Shown here one piece after another: positions 17,793-28,384 of a DNA stretch of 64,000 nucleotides (its first letter is position 1; every line of letters begins with the position of its first letter). Source of the stretch: Kribbella steppae (GTDB lineage: Bacteria; Actinomycetota; Actinomycetes; Propionibacteriales; Kribbellaceae); NCBI RefSeq assembly GCF_004342025.1, contig NZ_SLWN01000003.1, positions 620,001 through 684,000 on the forward strand. Reading direction: 5' to 3'. The notes under the pieces are model-generated. The model did not search any database and had not been told where the DNA came from. It worked only from the letters and a program-made list of their open reading frames with translations. The position numbers and the translations under genes are program-made.

Positions 17793-18011
17793 ACCCGGAG
17801 GTTCCCCAGCGCGCGTGAACCCTCGGCGACACTCTCGTGACACCGCGTCGATTCCCTGTCGACGCGTGCAGGGACATGAAGTGTCCTTCAGGTAGCCACC
17901 GGGAGGTTTCTGGTGAGCCGCACGCGAACTGTGGGAGTCGTCACACAGGGTGCTGGATGTCACCAGGCCGGTGCATACCAGTGGTGGGGTGGTTCGGCCT
18001 ACCTTTGGAGG

Positions 18012-19592
18012 ATGAGTCATCGGAGTGAGTCGGGGTTCGAATTCGCGCCGGTGTACGGGCCGGAGGCGCTGGACGGGTTCGAGCCGGACGCGAAGTTGGG
18101 GGAGCCGGGACGGTTCCCGTTCACCCGCGGCGTCTACCCGACGATGTACACCGAGCGGCCGTGGACCATGCGCCAGTACGCCGGTTTCGGGACCGCGGCC
18201 GAGTCGAACCAGCGGTACCACCAGCTGATCGACCACGGCACCATGGGTCTGTCGGTCGCCTTCGACCTGCCGACCCAGATGGGCTACGACTCCGACGCCC
18301 CGATCGCGCACGGCGAGGTCGGCAAGGTCGGCGTGGCGATCGACTCGATCGACGACATGCGGGTGCTGTTCGACAAGATCCCGCTGGACCAGGTGTCCAC
18401 CTCGATGACGATCAATGCGCCCGGATCGGTGCTCCTGCTGCTCTACCAACTGGTCGCCGAGGAGCAGGGGGTTGCCGGCGACAAGCTCACCGGCACGATC
18501 CAGAACGACGTACTGAAGGAGTACATCGCCCGCGGCACCTACATCTATCCGCCGAAGGAGTCGCTGCGGCTGATCAGCGACATCTTCGCCTACTGCAAGG
18601 CGGAACTGCCGCGCTGGAACACGATCTCGATCTCCGGCTACCACATGGCGGAGGCCGGTGCGACGCCCGCGCAGGAGATCGCGTTCACGCTCGCGGACGG
18701 GATCGAGTACGTCCGGGCCGCGGTCGCCTCCGGGCTGGACGTGGACGAGTTCGCGCCCCGGCTGTCGTTCTTCTTCGTCGCCCGGACCACGCTGCTGGAG
18801 GAGGTGGCGAAGTTCCGCGCTGCCCGCCGGATCTGGGCCCGGGTGATGCGGGACGAGTTCGGCGCCAAGAACCCGAAGTCCCTCATGCTCCGGTTCCACA
18901 CCCAGACCGCCGGCGTGCAGCTCACCGCGCAGCAGCCCGAGGTCAACCTCGTCCGCGTCGCGATCCAGGGCCTGGCCGCCGTACTGGGCGGAACGCAGTC
19001 CCTGCACACCAACTCGTACGACGAAGCGATCGCGCTGCCGACCGAGAAGGCAGCCCGGCTCGCGCTGCGGACCCAGCAGGTGCTCGCCTACGAGACCGAC
19101 GTGACCGCGACCGTCGACCCGTTCGCCGGTTCGTACGTCGTCGAGTCGCTCACCGACGAGGTGGAGGCGGCCGCAGTCGAGCTGATGGAGCAGGTCGAGG
19201 AGTACGGCGGTGCCGTCGCAGCGATCGAGAAGGGCTTCCAGAAACAGGAGATCGAGCGATCGGCGTACCTGATCGCGCAGGAGATCGACTCGGCCGAGCG
19301 GGTCGTGGTCGGGATGAACAAGTTCAAGATCGCCGAGGAAGATCCGTACGAACCGCTCCGAGTGGATCCGACCATCGAGGCCCAGCAGACCGAGCGGCTG
19401 GCCAAGCTGCGCGCCGAGCGTGACCAGGCGGCGGTGGACGAGGCGCTGGCCGAGCTCAAGACCGCTGCCCAAGGCAACGAAAACTGCCTCTACCCGATGA
19501 AGAAGGCCCTGCAGGCCCGGGCGACGGTGGGAGAGGTGTGCAACGCCCTGCGCGACGTCTGGGGCGTGTACGTGCCGGCCGACACCTTCTGA
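18012..19592 (+). CDS. Methylmalonyl-CoA mutase large (catalytic) subunit, stand-alone
   Basis: A 526-residue protein containing only the catalytic barrel of a B12-dependent acyl-CoA mutase; no C-terminal B12-binding domain (DxHxxG) is present, so a separate small subunit must exist elsewhere. Family hallmarks are [51 protein letters not shown] and [14 protein letters not shown]. Tyr56 and Arg174 match the pair that selects methylmalonyl-CoA; isobutyryl-CoA mutases have Phe and Gln there. Its role would be interconversion of succinyl- and methylmalonyl-CoA in propionate metabolism. GGAGG directly abuts the ATG, leaving no spacer, so the transcript may be leaderless or the start unusual. Confidence 0.88.
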   Translation: MSHRSESGFEFAPVYGPEALDGFEPDAKLGEPGRFPFTRGVYPTMYTERPWTMRQYAGFGTAAESNQRYHQLIDHGTMGLSVAFDLPTQMGYDSDAPIAHGEVGKVGVAIDSIDDMRVLFDKIPLDQVSTSMTINAPGSVLLLLYQLVAEEQGVAGDKLTGTIQNDVLKEYIARGTYIYPPKESLRLISDIFAYCKAELPRWNTISISGYHMAEAGATPAQEIAFTLADGIEYVRAAVASGLDVDEFAPRLSFFFVARTTLLEEVAKFRAARRIWARVMRDEFGAKNPKSLMLRFHTQTAGVQLTAQQPEVNLVRVAIQGLAAVLGGTQSLHTNSYDEAIALPTEKAARLALRTQQVLAYETDVTATVDPFAGSYVVESLTDEVEAAAVELMEQVEEYGGAVAAIEKGFQKQEIERSAYLIAQEIDSAERVVVGMNKFKIAEEDPYEPLRVDPTIEAQQTERLAKLRAERDQAAVDEALAELKTAAQGNENCLYPMKKALQARATVGEVCNALRDVWGVYVPADTF

Positions 19593-19656
19593 TTCCCGGC
19601 TGGTCTGGCCCGCCTGACCGCTAGCGTTGGGTGGACCGGCCGGCCGACAAACCCTC

Positions 19657-20841
19657 TCAGTCCAGCAGGGCGCAGGACGCCAGCACCGTCATCCCGACGG
19701 CGATGGCGTCCTCGTCCGGGTTGAAGCCCGGCGTGTGCAGATCCGCGGCCGTGTCCTCGCCCGGCGCGCGAACGCCCAGCCGCGCCATCGCTCCCGGCAC
19801 GTGCTCGAGGTACCAGGCGAAGTCCTCGCCGCCGAGGCTCTGATCGGTCGGCGCCACCGCATCCGGACCGATGGCGAGTTCGACGGACCGCTGCAGCACG
19901 GCGATGGCGTCGGCATCGTTCATCACCGGCGGTACGCCGTGCGTCACCTCGGTGCTCACCTCGACCCCGTACGGCGCGATCAACTGGCCGGCCAAGGTCG
20001 GGATCAGGTCGGCTGCCAGCTTCCAGGCGCTGACGTCCAGGCAGCGCAGGGTACCTTCCGCCTCGCCACGGGACGGGATCGCGTTCGCGGCCGAGCCAGC
20101 GGTGATCCGGCCCCAGACCAGCGACATGCCTGACCGCGGATCGACCCGTCGGGACAGGGCGGCGGGCATCTCGGTGACCAGGGTGGCGAGGGCGTAGACG
20201 AGATCGCCGGTGAGGTGCGGGCGTGACGTGTGACCGCCGGCGCCGGTGAGCCGGACCAGGACTCGGTCCGAGGCGGCCGTCAGTGCGCCGACCCGAAGAC
20301 CGACCTGGCCGACCGGGAGGCGGGGATCACAGTGCAGGGCGTAGATCCGCCGTACCCCTTCCAGACCGCCGGCCGCGATCACGCCGAGTGCACCACCGGG
20401 CATGACCTCCTCGGCCGGCTGGAAGATCAGCCGGACGCGGTGGTTCAGCAGGCCGTCGGCCGCCATCCGCGCGAGCACGACGGCGGCGCCCAGGAGGACC
20501 GCGGTGTGTACGTCGTGACCGCAGGCGTGGGCCGCACCCTCGTGAGTGGAGCGAAAGGGCGAGTCGACACCGTCCGGCACCGGCAGGGCGTCGATGTCGG
20601 CACGGAGAGCGACGCAGGTGTCGCCGGCGCCGATGTCGCAGATCAGGCCGGTGCCGGTCGGGAGCACCTGCGGGGACAGCCCGGCCGCCACCAGCCGCTG
20701 CCGGATCAGTTCGGTCGTCCGCACCTCGTGCCAGCCGAGCTCCGGGTGGGCGTGCAGGTCGCGACGGACGGTCACGATCTCTTCCCGGACCGCGGCTACC
20801 CGACTCTGCAGGTCGCTGAGCACCTGCTGCGAAATCGTCAT
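19657..20841 (-). CDS. M20 family metal-dependent amidohydrolase
   Basis: A 394-residue enzyme of the M20D (amidohydrolase/hippurate hydrolase) group. Opening helix REEIVTVRRDLHAHPELGWHEVRTTEL, metal-site HACGHDVHTA with following FQPAEEVMPGG, the ALHCDP ligand, and a dimerisation-domain stretch GAGGHTSRPHLTGDLVYAL. The usual C-terminal GGEDFAWYLEHVPG supplies the last ligand. It would remove an acyl or amino-acid group from an N-acylated substrate. It is divergent from the nucleoside operon and stands alone; substrate cannot be told. Confidence 0.9.
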   Translation of the reverse strand: MTISQQVLSDLQSRVAAVREEIVTVRRDLHAHPELGWHEVRTTELIRQRLVAAGLSPQVLPTGTGLICDIGAGDTCVALRADIDALPVPDGVDSPFRSTHEGAAHACGHDVHTAVLLGAAVVLARMAADGLLNHRVRLIFQPAEEVMPGGALGVIAAGGLEGVRRIYALHCDPRLPVGQVGLRVGALTAASDRVLVRLTGAGGHTSRPHLTGDLVYALATLVTEMPAALSRRVDPRSGMSLVWGRITAGSAANAIPSRGEAEGTLRCLDVSAWKLAADLIPTLAGQLIAPYGVEVSTEVTHGVPPVMNDADAIAVLQRSVELAIGPDAVAPTDQSLGGEDFAWYLEHVPGAMARLGVRAPGEDTAADLHTPGFNPDEDAIAVGMTVLASCALLD

Positions 20842-21074
20842 TGCGCGATTCTCGCATTCGGTCGGCGAGACGCCGGTCCCAGGCTCCGAGACCGGACCGA
20901 TCCGGTCAGCTGCACATCACCGGGTGCGTTGGCGTTCTGGCGGAGCGTCACGGCGGAAACTACGATTGAGTAACGAGCATTTCAGTCACGCATTGTCAGT
21001 GGCTGGGGGGTCTGACCGGGTCTATGGTGTCGCTGCGAACGCCTGCACGGGGCGATCTGGATCGAGGAGGCATC
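20842..21074. promoter_or_regulatory. Divergent region between amidohydrolase and nucleoside operon
   Basis: These 233 bases hold the promoters of two divergent transcription units. TACGAT at 20961 is a possible -10 for the rightward operon but no matching -35 was found. Otherwise I see no repeat or palindrome. Confidence 0.3.
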
Positions 21075-22133
21075 TTGCGGCACACGACGAAGCTGGCGGC
21101 TCTGGCCGTTACTGTGGCGCTGGTGGTGGCCGGCTGCGCCAAGAAGGAACAGGACAGTGCCGCCGGAGCCAGCGACGAACTGTGCGCTGACAAGTCGGGG
21201 GCGGGACCCAAGATCGGCCTGGCCTACGACATCGGCGGGCGCGGCGACAAGTCCTTCAACGACCTCGCCGCGGCGGGTGTGAAGAAGTCCTTGGACGAAC
21301 TGGACGCCTCCTGTGAGGAGTCCGAGGCCGGACAGCAGGAGCCCGACTCCGCGAAGGAGGAGCGGCTGCGCACGCTGGCCGAGGCCGGCTACAACCCGGT
21401 CGTGGCGGTGGGCTACGTCTACACCGAAGAGGTCAACAAGGTCGCCAAGGAGTACCCGGACATCAAGTTCGCGATCGTGGACGGCTTCGGTGAGGGCCCG
21501 AACATCAGCAACCTGGTGTTCTCGGTCGAGCAGGGCTCGTTCTTGGTCGGCGTTGCCGCGGCCCTGAAGTCCAAGACCAAGAAGGTCGGCTTCATCGGTG
21601 GTACCCGCGGTCCGATCATCGACCCGTTCGCGGCCGGTTACAAGGCGGGCGTCGCCGCCGTCGACCCGTCGATCACGGTCGACATGAAGTGGCTGTCCGA
21701 CGCGGCCGACGACAAGGCGTTCGCGAACCCGGGCGGCGGCAAGACCGCTGCCACCGCGCTGTACGACGCGGGATCGGACGTCGTCTTCCACGCCGCCGGC
21801 CTGTCCGGCGGCGGCCTGTTCGACACGGTGGCCGGCAAGCCGGACGGCATCTGGGCGATCGGCGTCGACTCCGACCAGTACCAGACCGCGACCCCGGAGC
21901 AGCAGAAGCACATCCTGACCTCGTCGCTGAAGAAGGTCGACGTGGCCGTCTTCGACTTCGTCAAGACGGTCAAGGACGGCACCGCCAAGGCCGGCTTCGA
22001 CCTCTACGACATCAAGCGCGACGGTGTCGGGTACGCGACCAGCGGTGGCTTCCTCGACGACGTCGCCCCCAAGATCGAGGAGTACAAGGCCAAGCTGGTC
22101 TCCGGCGAGCTCAAGGCGCCGTCGAAACTCTGA
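21075..22133 (+). CDS. BMP-family nucleoside-binding lipoprotein, TTG start
   Basis: A 352-residue ABC binding protein of the BMP/PnrA family. The signal peptide has a lipobox (VVAGC) near residue 21. Domain marks: IGLAYDIGGRGDKSFNDLAAAG, KFAIVDGFGEGPNISNLVFSVEQGSFLVGVAAAL, GFIGGTRGPIIDPFAAGYKAG, and IWAIGVDSDQYQ. The TTG at 21075 follows GAGGAGG by four bases and gives a normal lipoprotein signal, whereas the ATG at 21024 adds a charged leader. It is the first gene of an operon with an ATPase, two permeases, cytidine deaminase and thymidine phosphorylase, so nucleosides are the likely ligands. Confidence 0.92.
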   Translation: MRHTTKLAALAVTVALVVAGCAKKEQDSAAGASDELCADKSGAGPKIGLAYDIGGRGDKSFNDLAAAGVKKSLDELDASCEESEAGQQEPDSAKEERLRTLAEAGYNPVVAVGYVYTEEVNKVAKEYPDIKFAIVDGFGEGPNISNLVFSVEQGSFLVGVAAALKSKTKKVGFIGGTRGPIIDPFAAGYKAGVAAVDPSITVDMKWLSDAADDKAFANPGGGKTAATALYDAGSDVVFHAAGLSGGGLFDTVAGKPDGIWAIGVDSDQYQTATPEQQKHILTSSLKKVDVAVFDFVKTVKDGTAKAGFDLYDIKRDGVGYATSGGFLDDVAPKIEEYKAKLVSGELKAPSKL

Positions 22134-22145
22134 CGTCTGAAACCC

Positions 22146-22190
22146 TCGGGCTCGGGTCGGTGACGCGGTAGCGTTCTGGCCCGGGCCCGA
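22146..22190 (+). terminator. Hairpin after the binding-protein gene (attenuator or 3' stabiliser)
   Basis: TCGGGCTCGGGTC pairs with GGCCCGGGCCCGA over 13 positions, two of them G-U, around a 19-base loop. It starts 13 bases after the BMP stop and has no U run. In binding-protein operons such a hairpin commonly lets the lipoprotein message outnumber that of the membrane genes. Confidence 0.5.
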
Positions 22191-22261
22191 AGCTCGTCCG
22201 GCGACAACGGGGTCGCCGCGGAGATCTGGGAGCGTGCGACATCAACACCAAGACTCAGACG

Positions 22262-23757
<1,496 letters not shown>

Positions 23758-23761
<4 letters not shown>

Positions 23762-24870
23762 TGGGCAAGTTCGACCTGCGCCGGATCGGCCTGGCACTCG
23801 CCGCACCGGTGCTCGCCATCGTCGCCGCACTCATCATCACCTGCCTGATCCTGCTGGTCGCCGGGAGCTCGGTCTCCGGCTTCCTCAGCACGATCTTCTC
23901 GGCGCCGGCCGAGCGCAACGTCGTCAACATCGTCAACAACGCGTCGATCCTGTACCTGTCCGGCCTCGCGGCCGCGATCGGCTTCCGGATGAACCTGTTC
24001 AACATCGGCGTCGAGGGGCAGTACCGGGTGGCCGTGTTCACCGCCGCCCTCTTCGCCGCCCAAGGCTGGTTGCCGGGACCGCTCAACGTGATCGTCTCGA
24101 TCGTGCTGGCGATGGCGGTCGGCGCGGCCTGGGCCTCGATCGCCGGTCTGCTGAAGGTCACCCGCGGTGTCAGCGAGGTGATCTCGACGATCATGCTGAA
24201 CGCGATCGCGGCCTCGCTCACGGCGTACTTCCTGCGCAGCGTCGGGGTGACCACCGGCAGCAACCTGGCCACCGAGGAGATCCCGCGGGACAGCTGGGTG
24301 CCCGGGATCCCCTTGTTGCCGGGGGCCCCGAACGAGGTGCTCGGCCTGACCCTGCTGGCCGTCGTCGGCGGGATCGCGTACGCCGTCCTGCTGAACCGGT
24401 CGAAGTTCGGCTTCAACCTGCGGGCCACCGGTCTGTCGGCCAGTGCGGCCGTTGCCAGCGGCATCGACGTACGCCGGATGGTCGTCATCTCGATGATGAT
24501 CTCGGGTGCGGTGGCCGGCCTGATCGGGCTGCCGCTGCTGTTCGGCAGCTCGCACAGCTACGGCACCACGTTCCAGGCCGGGATCGGCTTCGCCGGGATC
24601 GCGGTCGCGCTGCTCGGCCGGAACAACCCGATCGGCATCGCGTTCGGCGCGCTGCTGTTCTCCTACCTGACCGAGCAGAGCAACCTGCTCGAGATCAACG
24701 CGCAGGTCTCGCCGGACATCGTGGCGATCAGCCAGGGCGTCATCGTGCTCGCCGTCGTCATCGCCTACGAGGTGGTGCGCCGGTACCGAACGGCATTGGA
24801 GCAACGGCAGGTGGCAGCGGAACTCAGTAGCTCGGCCCAGGCCGAGGCGACCCCGGAGGCGACCCGATGA
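23758..24870 (+). CDS. Nucleoside ABC importer, permease 1
   Basis: A 370-residue membrane protein of the BPD_transp_2 family (NupP-like). After the first helix VLAIVAALIITCLILLVAG come FRMNLFNIGVEGQYRVAVF and the GVSEVISTIMLNAIAASL segment, both characteristic. About nine helices. The start is ATG ATG at 23758/23761, overlapping the ATPase stop, after GGAGAGGA. It forms a heterodimer with permease 2. Confidence 0.92.
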
Positions 24871-26129
24871 CGATGGCTCCCGAAGAGCTCCGGCCGGCCG
24901 GAGCCCCGTCCGACGACTTCGTCCGGCGACGCCAGATCAGCGTCTGGATCTGGCTGCTGGTCGGGCTGGCGCTGCTCTCCGCGGTCCGGGTGCTGACCGG
25001 TGCCCACGAGGTCGACTCGGCCGGCACCATGCGCGAGGCGGTCAACGCCTCGGTCCCGATCGCCCTGGCCGCGCTGGCCGGTCTGTGGTCGGAGCGAGCC
25101 GGTGTGGTCAACATCGGCCTCGAGGGCATGATGATCCTCGGCACCATCGGCGCCGGGTACTTCGGCTACTGGTACGGACCTTGGGCCGGCATCGTCGGCG
25201 GGATGATCTTCGGCATGATCGGCGCCGCGCTGCACGCGCTGGCGACGGTGACGTTCGGCGTCGACCACATCGTCTCCGGTGTCGCCATCAACATCATCGC
25301 GCTCGGCACCGCCGCCTTCCTGGCCGACACCTGGTTCTCCGGCCTGCGCGGCGGCGGCCCGACCCAGTCACCGCCGCTCGACGCGCCGTTGGCGTTCACG
25401 ATCCCCGGGATCTCGGACGCGATGATCACGCTGCAGGAAAAGCACTGGTTCATCGTCTCGGACCTCGCCTCGCTGGTCGCCGCGGTGACCACCGAGCTGT
25501 CGACCATGACGCTCCTGGCGATCGTGCTGATCGTCGGCAGTGCCCTGCTGCTCTGGCGTACGGCGTTCGGCCTCCGGCTGCGGTCCTGCGGCGAGAGCCC
25601 GGTCGCGGCCGAGACCCTTGGGGTCAACGTCTACCGCTACAAGTTCATCGCCGTCCTGACGTCAGGTGCGATCGCCGGGGCGGGCGGTGCGTTCATCGCG
25701 CTGGTCTCGTCCGGCATCTACCAGAACGGGCAGACCGGTGGGCGCGGGTACATCGGCCTGGCCGCGATGATCTTCGGCAACTGGCGCCCGGGCGGGCTGG
25801 TGATGGGCTCGGTGCTCTTCGGCTACACCGACGCGCTCCAGTTGCGGGCCGGCGGCGAGGCCGTGCATGCGCTGCTGATCATCGTCACGATCATCCTGCT
25901 GGGGGTGGCTGTGCTGCAGTTCCGCCGGGGACTCAAGCTCGCGGCCGCCACCTCGCTGGTGATCGCGATCGCCTTCGCGATCTGGTTCTTCACCACCGGC
26001 GCGGTCCCGGCCGACTTCACTCGGATGACGCCGTACGTGACGACTCTGCTGGTGCTCGGGCTGGCGTCCCAACGGCTCCGGATGCCGGCCGCCGACGGGC
26101 TCCGATATCGACGCGGTCAGGCGGGTTAG
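24867..26129 (+). CDS. Nucleoside ABC importer, permease 2
   Basis: A 420-residue membrane protein paired with permease 1 (NupQ-like). Diagnostic stretches are AALAGLWSERAGVVNIGLEGMMILG, VDHIVSGVAINIIALGTAAFL and RGYIGLAAMIFGNWRPGG. It is longer than the usual ~300 residues because of an N-terminal segment and three extra C-terminal helices (LLIIVTIILLGVAVL, LVIAIAFAIWFF, VTTLLVLGLAS). The ATG overlaps the permease 1 stop (ATGA). Confidence 0.92.
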   Translation: MTMAPEELRPAGAPSDDFVRRRQISVWIWLLVGLALLSAVRVLTGAHEVDSAGTMREAVNASVPIALAALAGLWSERAGVVNIGLEGMMILGTIGAGYFGYWYGPWAGIVGGMIFGMIGAALHALATVTFGVDHIVSGVAINIIALGTAAFLADTWFSGLRGGGPTQSPPLDAPLAFTIPGISDAMITLQEKHWFIVSDLASLVAAVTTELSTMTLLAIVLIVGSALLLWRTAFGLRLRSCGESPVAAETLGVNVYRYKFIAVLTSGAIAGAGGAFIALVSSGIYQNGQTGGRGYIGLAAMIFGNWRPGGLVMGSVLFGYTDALQLRAGGEAVHALLIIVTIILLGVAVLQFRRGLKLAAATSLVIAIAFAIWFFTTGAVPADFTRMTPYVTTLLVLGLASQRLRMPAADGLRYRRGQAG

Positions 26130-26133
26130 CGCC

Positions 26134-26541
26134 GTGCCGGACGAGCCTCCGACCGTCGACTGGCCGGCCCTCCGGTCGGCCGCGGTCGAGGCGATGGGGC
26201 GGGCCTACGCGCCGTACTCCCACTTCCCGGTCGGTGCCGCGGCGCTCGTCGACGACGGGCGGGTGGTGACCGGCTGCAATGTCGAGAACGCGTCGTACGG
26301 CCTGGGGCTGTGTGCCGAGTGCGGGCTGGTCTCGGAGCTGATGAACACCGGTGGCGGTCGCCTGGTGGCGTTCACCTGCGTCAACGGCCACGGCGATCTG
26401 CTGGCACCCTGTGGCCGGTGCCGCCAGTTGTTGCACGAACACGGCGGGTCCGAACTGTTGCTTGAGACAACGACCGGGATCCGGCCGCTGCGCGAACTGT
26501 TGCCCGACGCGTTCGGGCCGGAGTCTCTGGAGGAGAAGTGA
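26134..26541 (+). CDS. cdd: Cytidine deaminase
   Basis: A 135-residue homotetrameric-type cytidine deaminase, converting (deoxy)cytidine to (deoxy)uridine. The zinc ligands are Cys60, in CAEC with the catalytic Glu62, and Cys93 and Cys96 in PCGRCRQLL. NVENASYGLGL is the nucleoside-binding strand. The GTG at 26134 begins four bases after the permease stop; its ribosome site is weak, suggesting translational coupling. Together with the importer and thymidine phosphorylase it forms a pyrimidine salvage module. Confidence 0.95.
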   Translation: MPDEPPTVDWPALRSAAVEAMGRAYAPYSHFPVGAAALVDDGRVVTGCNVENASYGLGLCAECGLVSELMNTGGGRLVAFTCVNGHGDLLAPCGRCRQLLHEHGGSELLLETTTGIRPLRELLPDAFGPESLEEK

Positions 26542-27815
26542 GCTTCGACGCCGTCGACGTGATCCGCACCAAGCGGGACTCCGGTGAGCTGAGCGACGGT
26601 CAGATCGACTGGGTGATCGATGCCTACACCCACGGTCAGGTCGCCGACGAGCAGATGTCCGCGCTGGCGATGGCGATCCTGCTGAACGGGATGAACCGGC
26701 GCGAGATCGCCCGCTGGACCGCGGCGATGATCGCCTCCGGTGAGCGGATGGACTTCGCCCGGCTGTCCCGGCCGACCGCGGACAAGCACTCCACCGGTGG
26801 TGTCGGCGACAAGATCACGTTGCCGTTGGCCCCTGTGGTGGCCGCTTGCGGCGTCGCCGTACCGCAGCTGTCCGGACGCGGTCTCGGCCACACCGGCGGC
26901 ACGCTGGACAAGCTCGAGTCGATCCCGGGCTGGCGGGCCGCGCTGTCCAACGACGAGCTGATGCGGCAACTCGAGGACGTCGGCGCGGTGATCTGTGCGG
27001 CCGGTGACGGGCTGGCGCCGGCCGACAAGAAGCTGTACGCGCTGCGGGACGTGACCGGTACGGTCGAGGCGATCCCGCTGATCGCCAGCTCGATCATGAG
27101 CAAGAAGATTGCCGAAGGCACCGGCGCGCTGGTGCTGGACGTGAAGGTCGGCTCCGGCGCTTTCATGAAGAAGCTGGCCGATGCTCGCGAGCTGGCCGAG
27201 ACGATGGTTGCGCTCGGCACCGATGCGGGCGTGAAGACCGTGGCACTGCTCACCGACATGTCGGTCCCGCTCGGGCTGACGGCCGGGAATGCCCTGGAAG
27301 TCCGCGAGTCGGTCGAGGTCCTGGCCGGCGGCGGCCCCGCCGACGTCGTCGAGCTCACCATTGCCCTGGCCGTGGAGATGTTGGCGGCCGCCGGCGTCAC
27401 GGACGTCGACCCGGCCGAGAAGCTCCGCGACGGTACGGCGATGGACGTCTGGCGCACGATGATCGCGGCCCAGGGCGGCGATCCGTCCGCCGAACTGCCG
27501 GTCGCCCCCGAGCAGCACGTCGTACCGGCGCCTTCTTCAGGAGTCCTGTCCAGGCTGGACGCGCTGGCCGTCGGCGTCGCCGCCTGGCGCCTCGGCGCCG
27601 GCCGCGCCCGCAAGGAGGACCCGGTGTCGGCCGTCGCCGGCGTCGAACTGCACGCCAAGCCGGGCGACAAGGTCACCGAAGGCCAGCCCCTGCTGACCCT
27701 CCACACCGATGATGCGGCGCGCTTCGAGCGTGCCCTGGAGTCCCTGACCGACGCGGTCGAGGTCTCCACGTCGTACGAGCCGAGTCCGCTGGTCATCGAC
27801 CGCATCACCGCCTGA
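26538..27815 (+). CDS. deoA: Thymidine phosphorylase
   Basis: A 425-residue pyrimidine-nucleoside phosphorylase cleaving thymidine or deoxyuridine with phosphate. The phosphate and nucleoside site shows in DKHSTGGVGDKITL, then the family signature SGRGLGHTGGTLDKLES, and SKKIAEGTGALVLDVKVGSGAFMK. The C-terminal domain has ELHAKPGDKVTEGQPLLTLHTDD. The GTG at 26538 overlaps the cdd stop (GTGA) and follows GGAGGAGA. Last gene of the salvage operon. Confidence 0.95.
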   Translation: MSFDAVDVIRTKRDSGELSDGQIDWVIDAYTHGQVADEQMSALAMAILLNGMNRREIARWTAAMIASGERMDFARLSRPTADKHSTGGVGDKITLPLAPVVAACGVAVPQLSGRGLGHTGGTLDKLESIPGWRAALSNDELMRQLEDVGAVICAAGDGLAPADKKLYALRDVTGTVEAIPLIASSIMSKKIAEGTGALVLDVKVGSGAFMKKLADARELAETMVALGTDAGVKTVALLTDMSVPLGLTAGNALEVRESVEVLAGGGPADVVELTIALAVEMLAAAGVTDVDPAEKLRDGTAMDVWRTMIAAQGGDPSAELPVAPEQHVVPAPSSGVLSRLDALAVGVAAWRLGAGRARKEDPVSAVAGVELHAKPGDKVTEGQPLLTLHTDDAARFERALESLTDAVEVSTSYEPSPLVIDRITA

Positions 27816-27865
27816 CAGCGTGTGCCGCCGCCGGGGTGAGCCGCCCGGCTGGTATGAAGGGCAGC

Positions 27866-28345
27866 ATGCGAAGGCGACTTGCGGGGATCGCGCTGGGCAG
27901 CACGCTCCTGCTGGGTACGTCGGCCTGTGGCGGTCCGACGGTGTCGGAGGTGGGATCGCAGTTGCAGCGGGACGGTTCCGAGGTGCTGACCAAGGCGGTG
28001 GAGACCGAGGCCGCCGACGGCGTGAAGCCAACGATCACCGAGGACGGGTCCAAGGACGAGGCCTGCCCGGACGGCAAGGTGAAGCGGGTCTACGCCGGCT
28101 CGTTCCCGTTCGAGCCCAACTCCGACGTCGACTCCACCTTCGACCTGGCGTTCAAGTCCGTGCTCGGGCAGCTCGACAACGAGCGCTACGAACTCAGCCG
28201 GCCGCCCGACTCCGACGACCTGAACCGCCGTGAGTTCGTTGCCACCAGCAAGGATGACGGCAACATCACCCTGACTGTCACCTTCACCGCCGGCCCGGCG
28301 CCGACCTTCGCGCTGCGGGGCGAGACGAAGTGCCTGAGCAGCTGA
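27866..28345 (+). CDS. Small lipoprotein of unknown function
   Basis: A 159-residue protein with a lipoprotein signal (RRLAGIALGSTLLLGTSAC, lipobox TSAC) and an acidic soluble domain with two further cysteines (EACPDGK and ETKCLSS), which could form a disulfide. I do not recognise the family. The ATG at 27866 was chosen over two upstream ATG/GTG codons because it leaves a normal signal peptide and follows AAGGG. It follows deoA by 50 bases and faces the convergent 656-residue protein gene. Confidence 0.7.
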   Translation: MRRRLAGIALGSTLLLGTSACGGPTVSEVGSQLQRDGSEVLTKAVETEAADGVKPTITEDGSKDEACPDGKVKRVYAGSFPFEPNSDVDSTFDLAFKSVLGQLDNERYELSRPPDSDDLNRREFVATSKDDGNITLTVTFTAGPAPTFALRGETKCLSS

Positions 28346-28356
28346 CCGGGCTGAGC

Positions 28357-28384
28357 CAGCCGGTCAGGGGAACCCGGCCGGCTG
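28357..28384. terminator. Short hairpin between convergent genes
   Basis: CAGCCGG and CCGGCTG pair across a 14-base loop, directly between the lipoprotein stop and the convergent gene's stop. It could end transcription in both directions; there is no U run. Confidence 0.35.

Noticed and set aside
17793..19472. N-terminal extension of the MgtA-like gene across the mutase gene
   Set aside because: The extension is antisense to a conserved mutase and unlike glycosyltransferases; the family starts at 17792.
21001..21030. Promoter TTGTCA...TATGGT before the BMP gene
   Set aside because: The spacing of about 24 bases is too long for a normal promoter.
22241..22261. ATC start for the nucleoside ATPase, eight bases after GGGAG
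   Set aside because: ATC starts are very rare and the ATG at 22262 already gives the family N-terminus.
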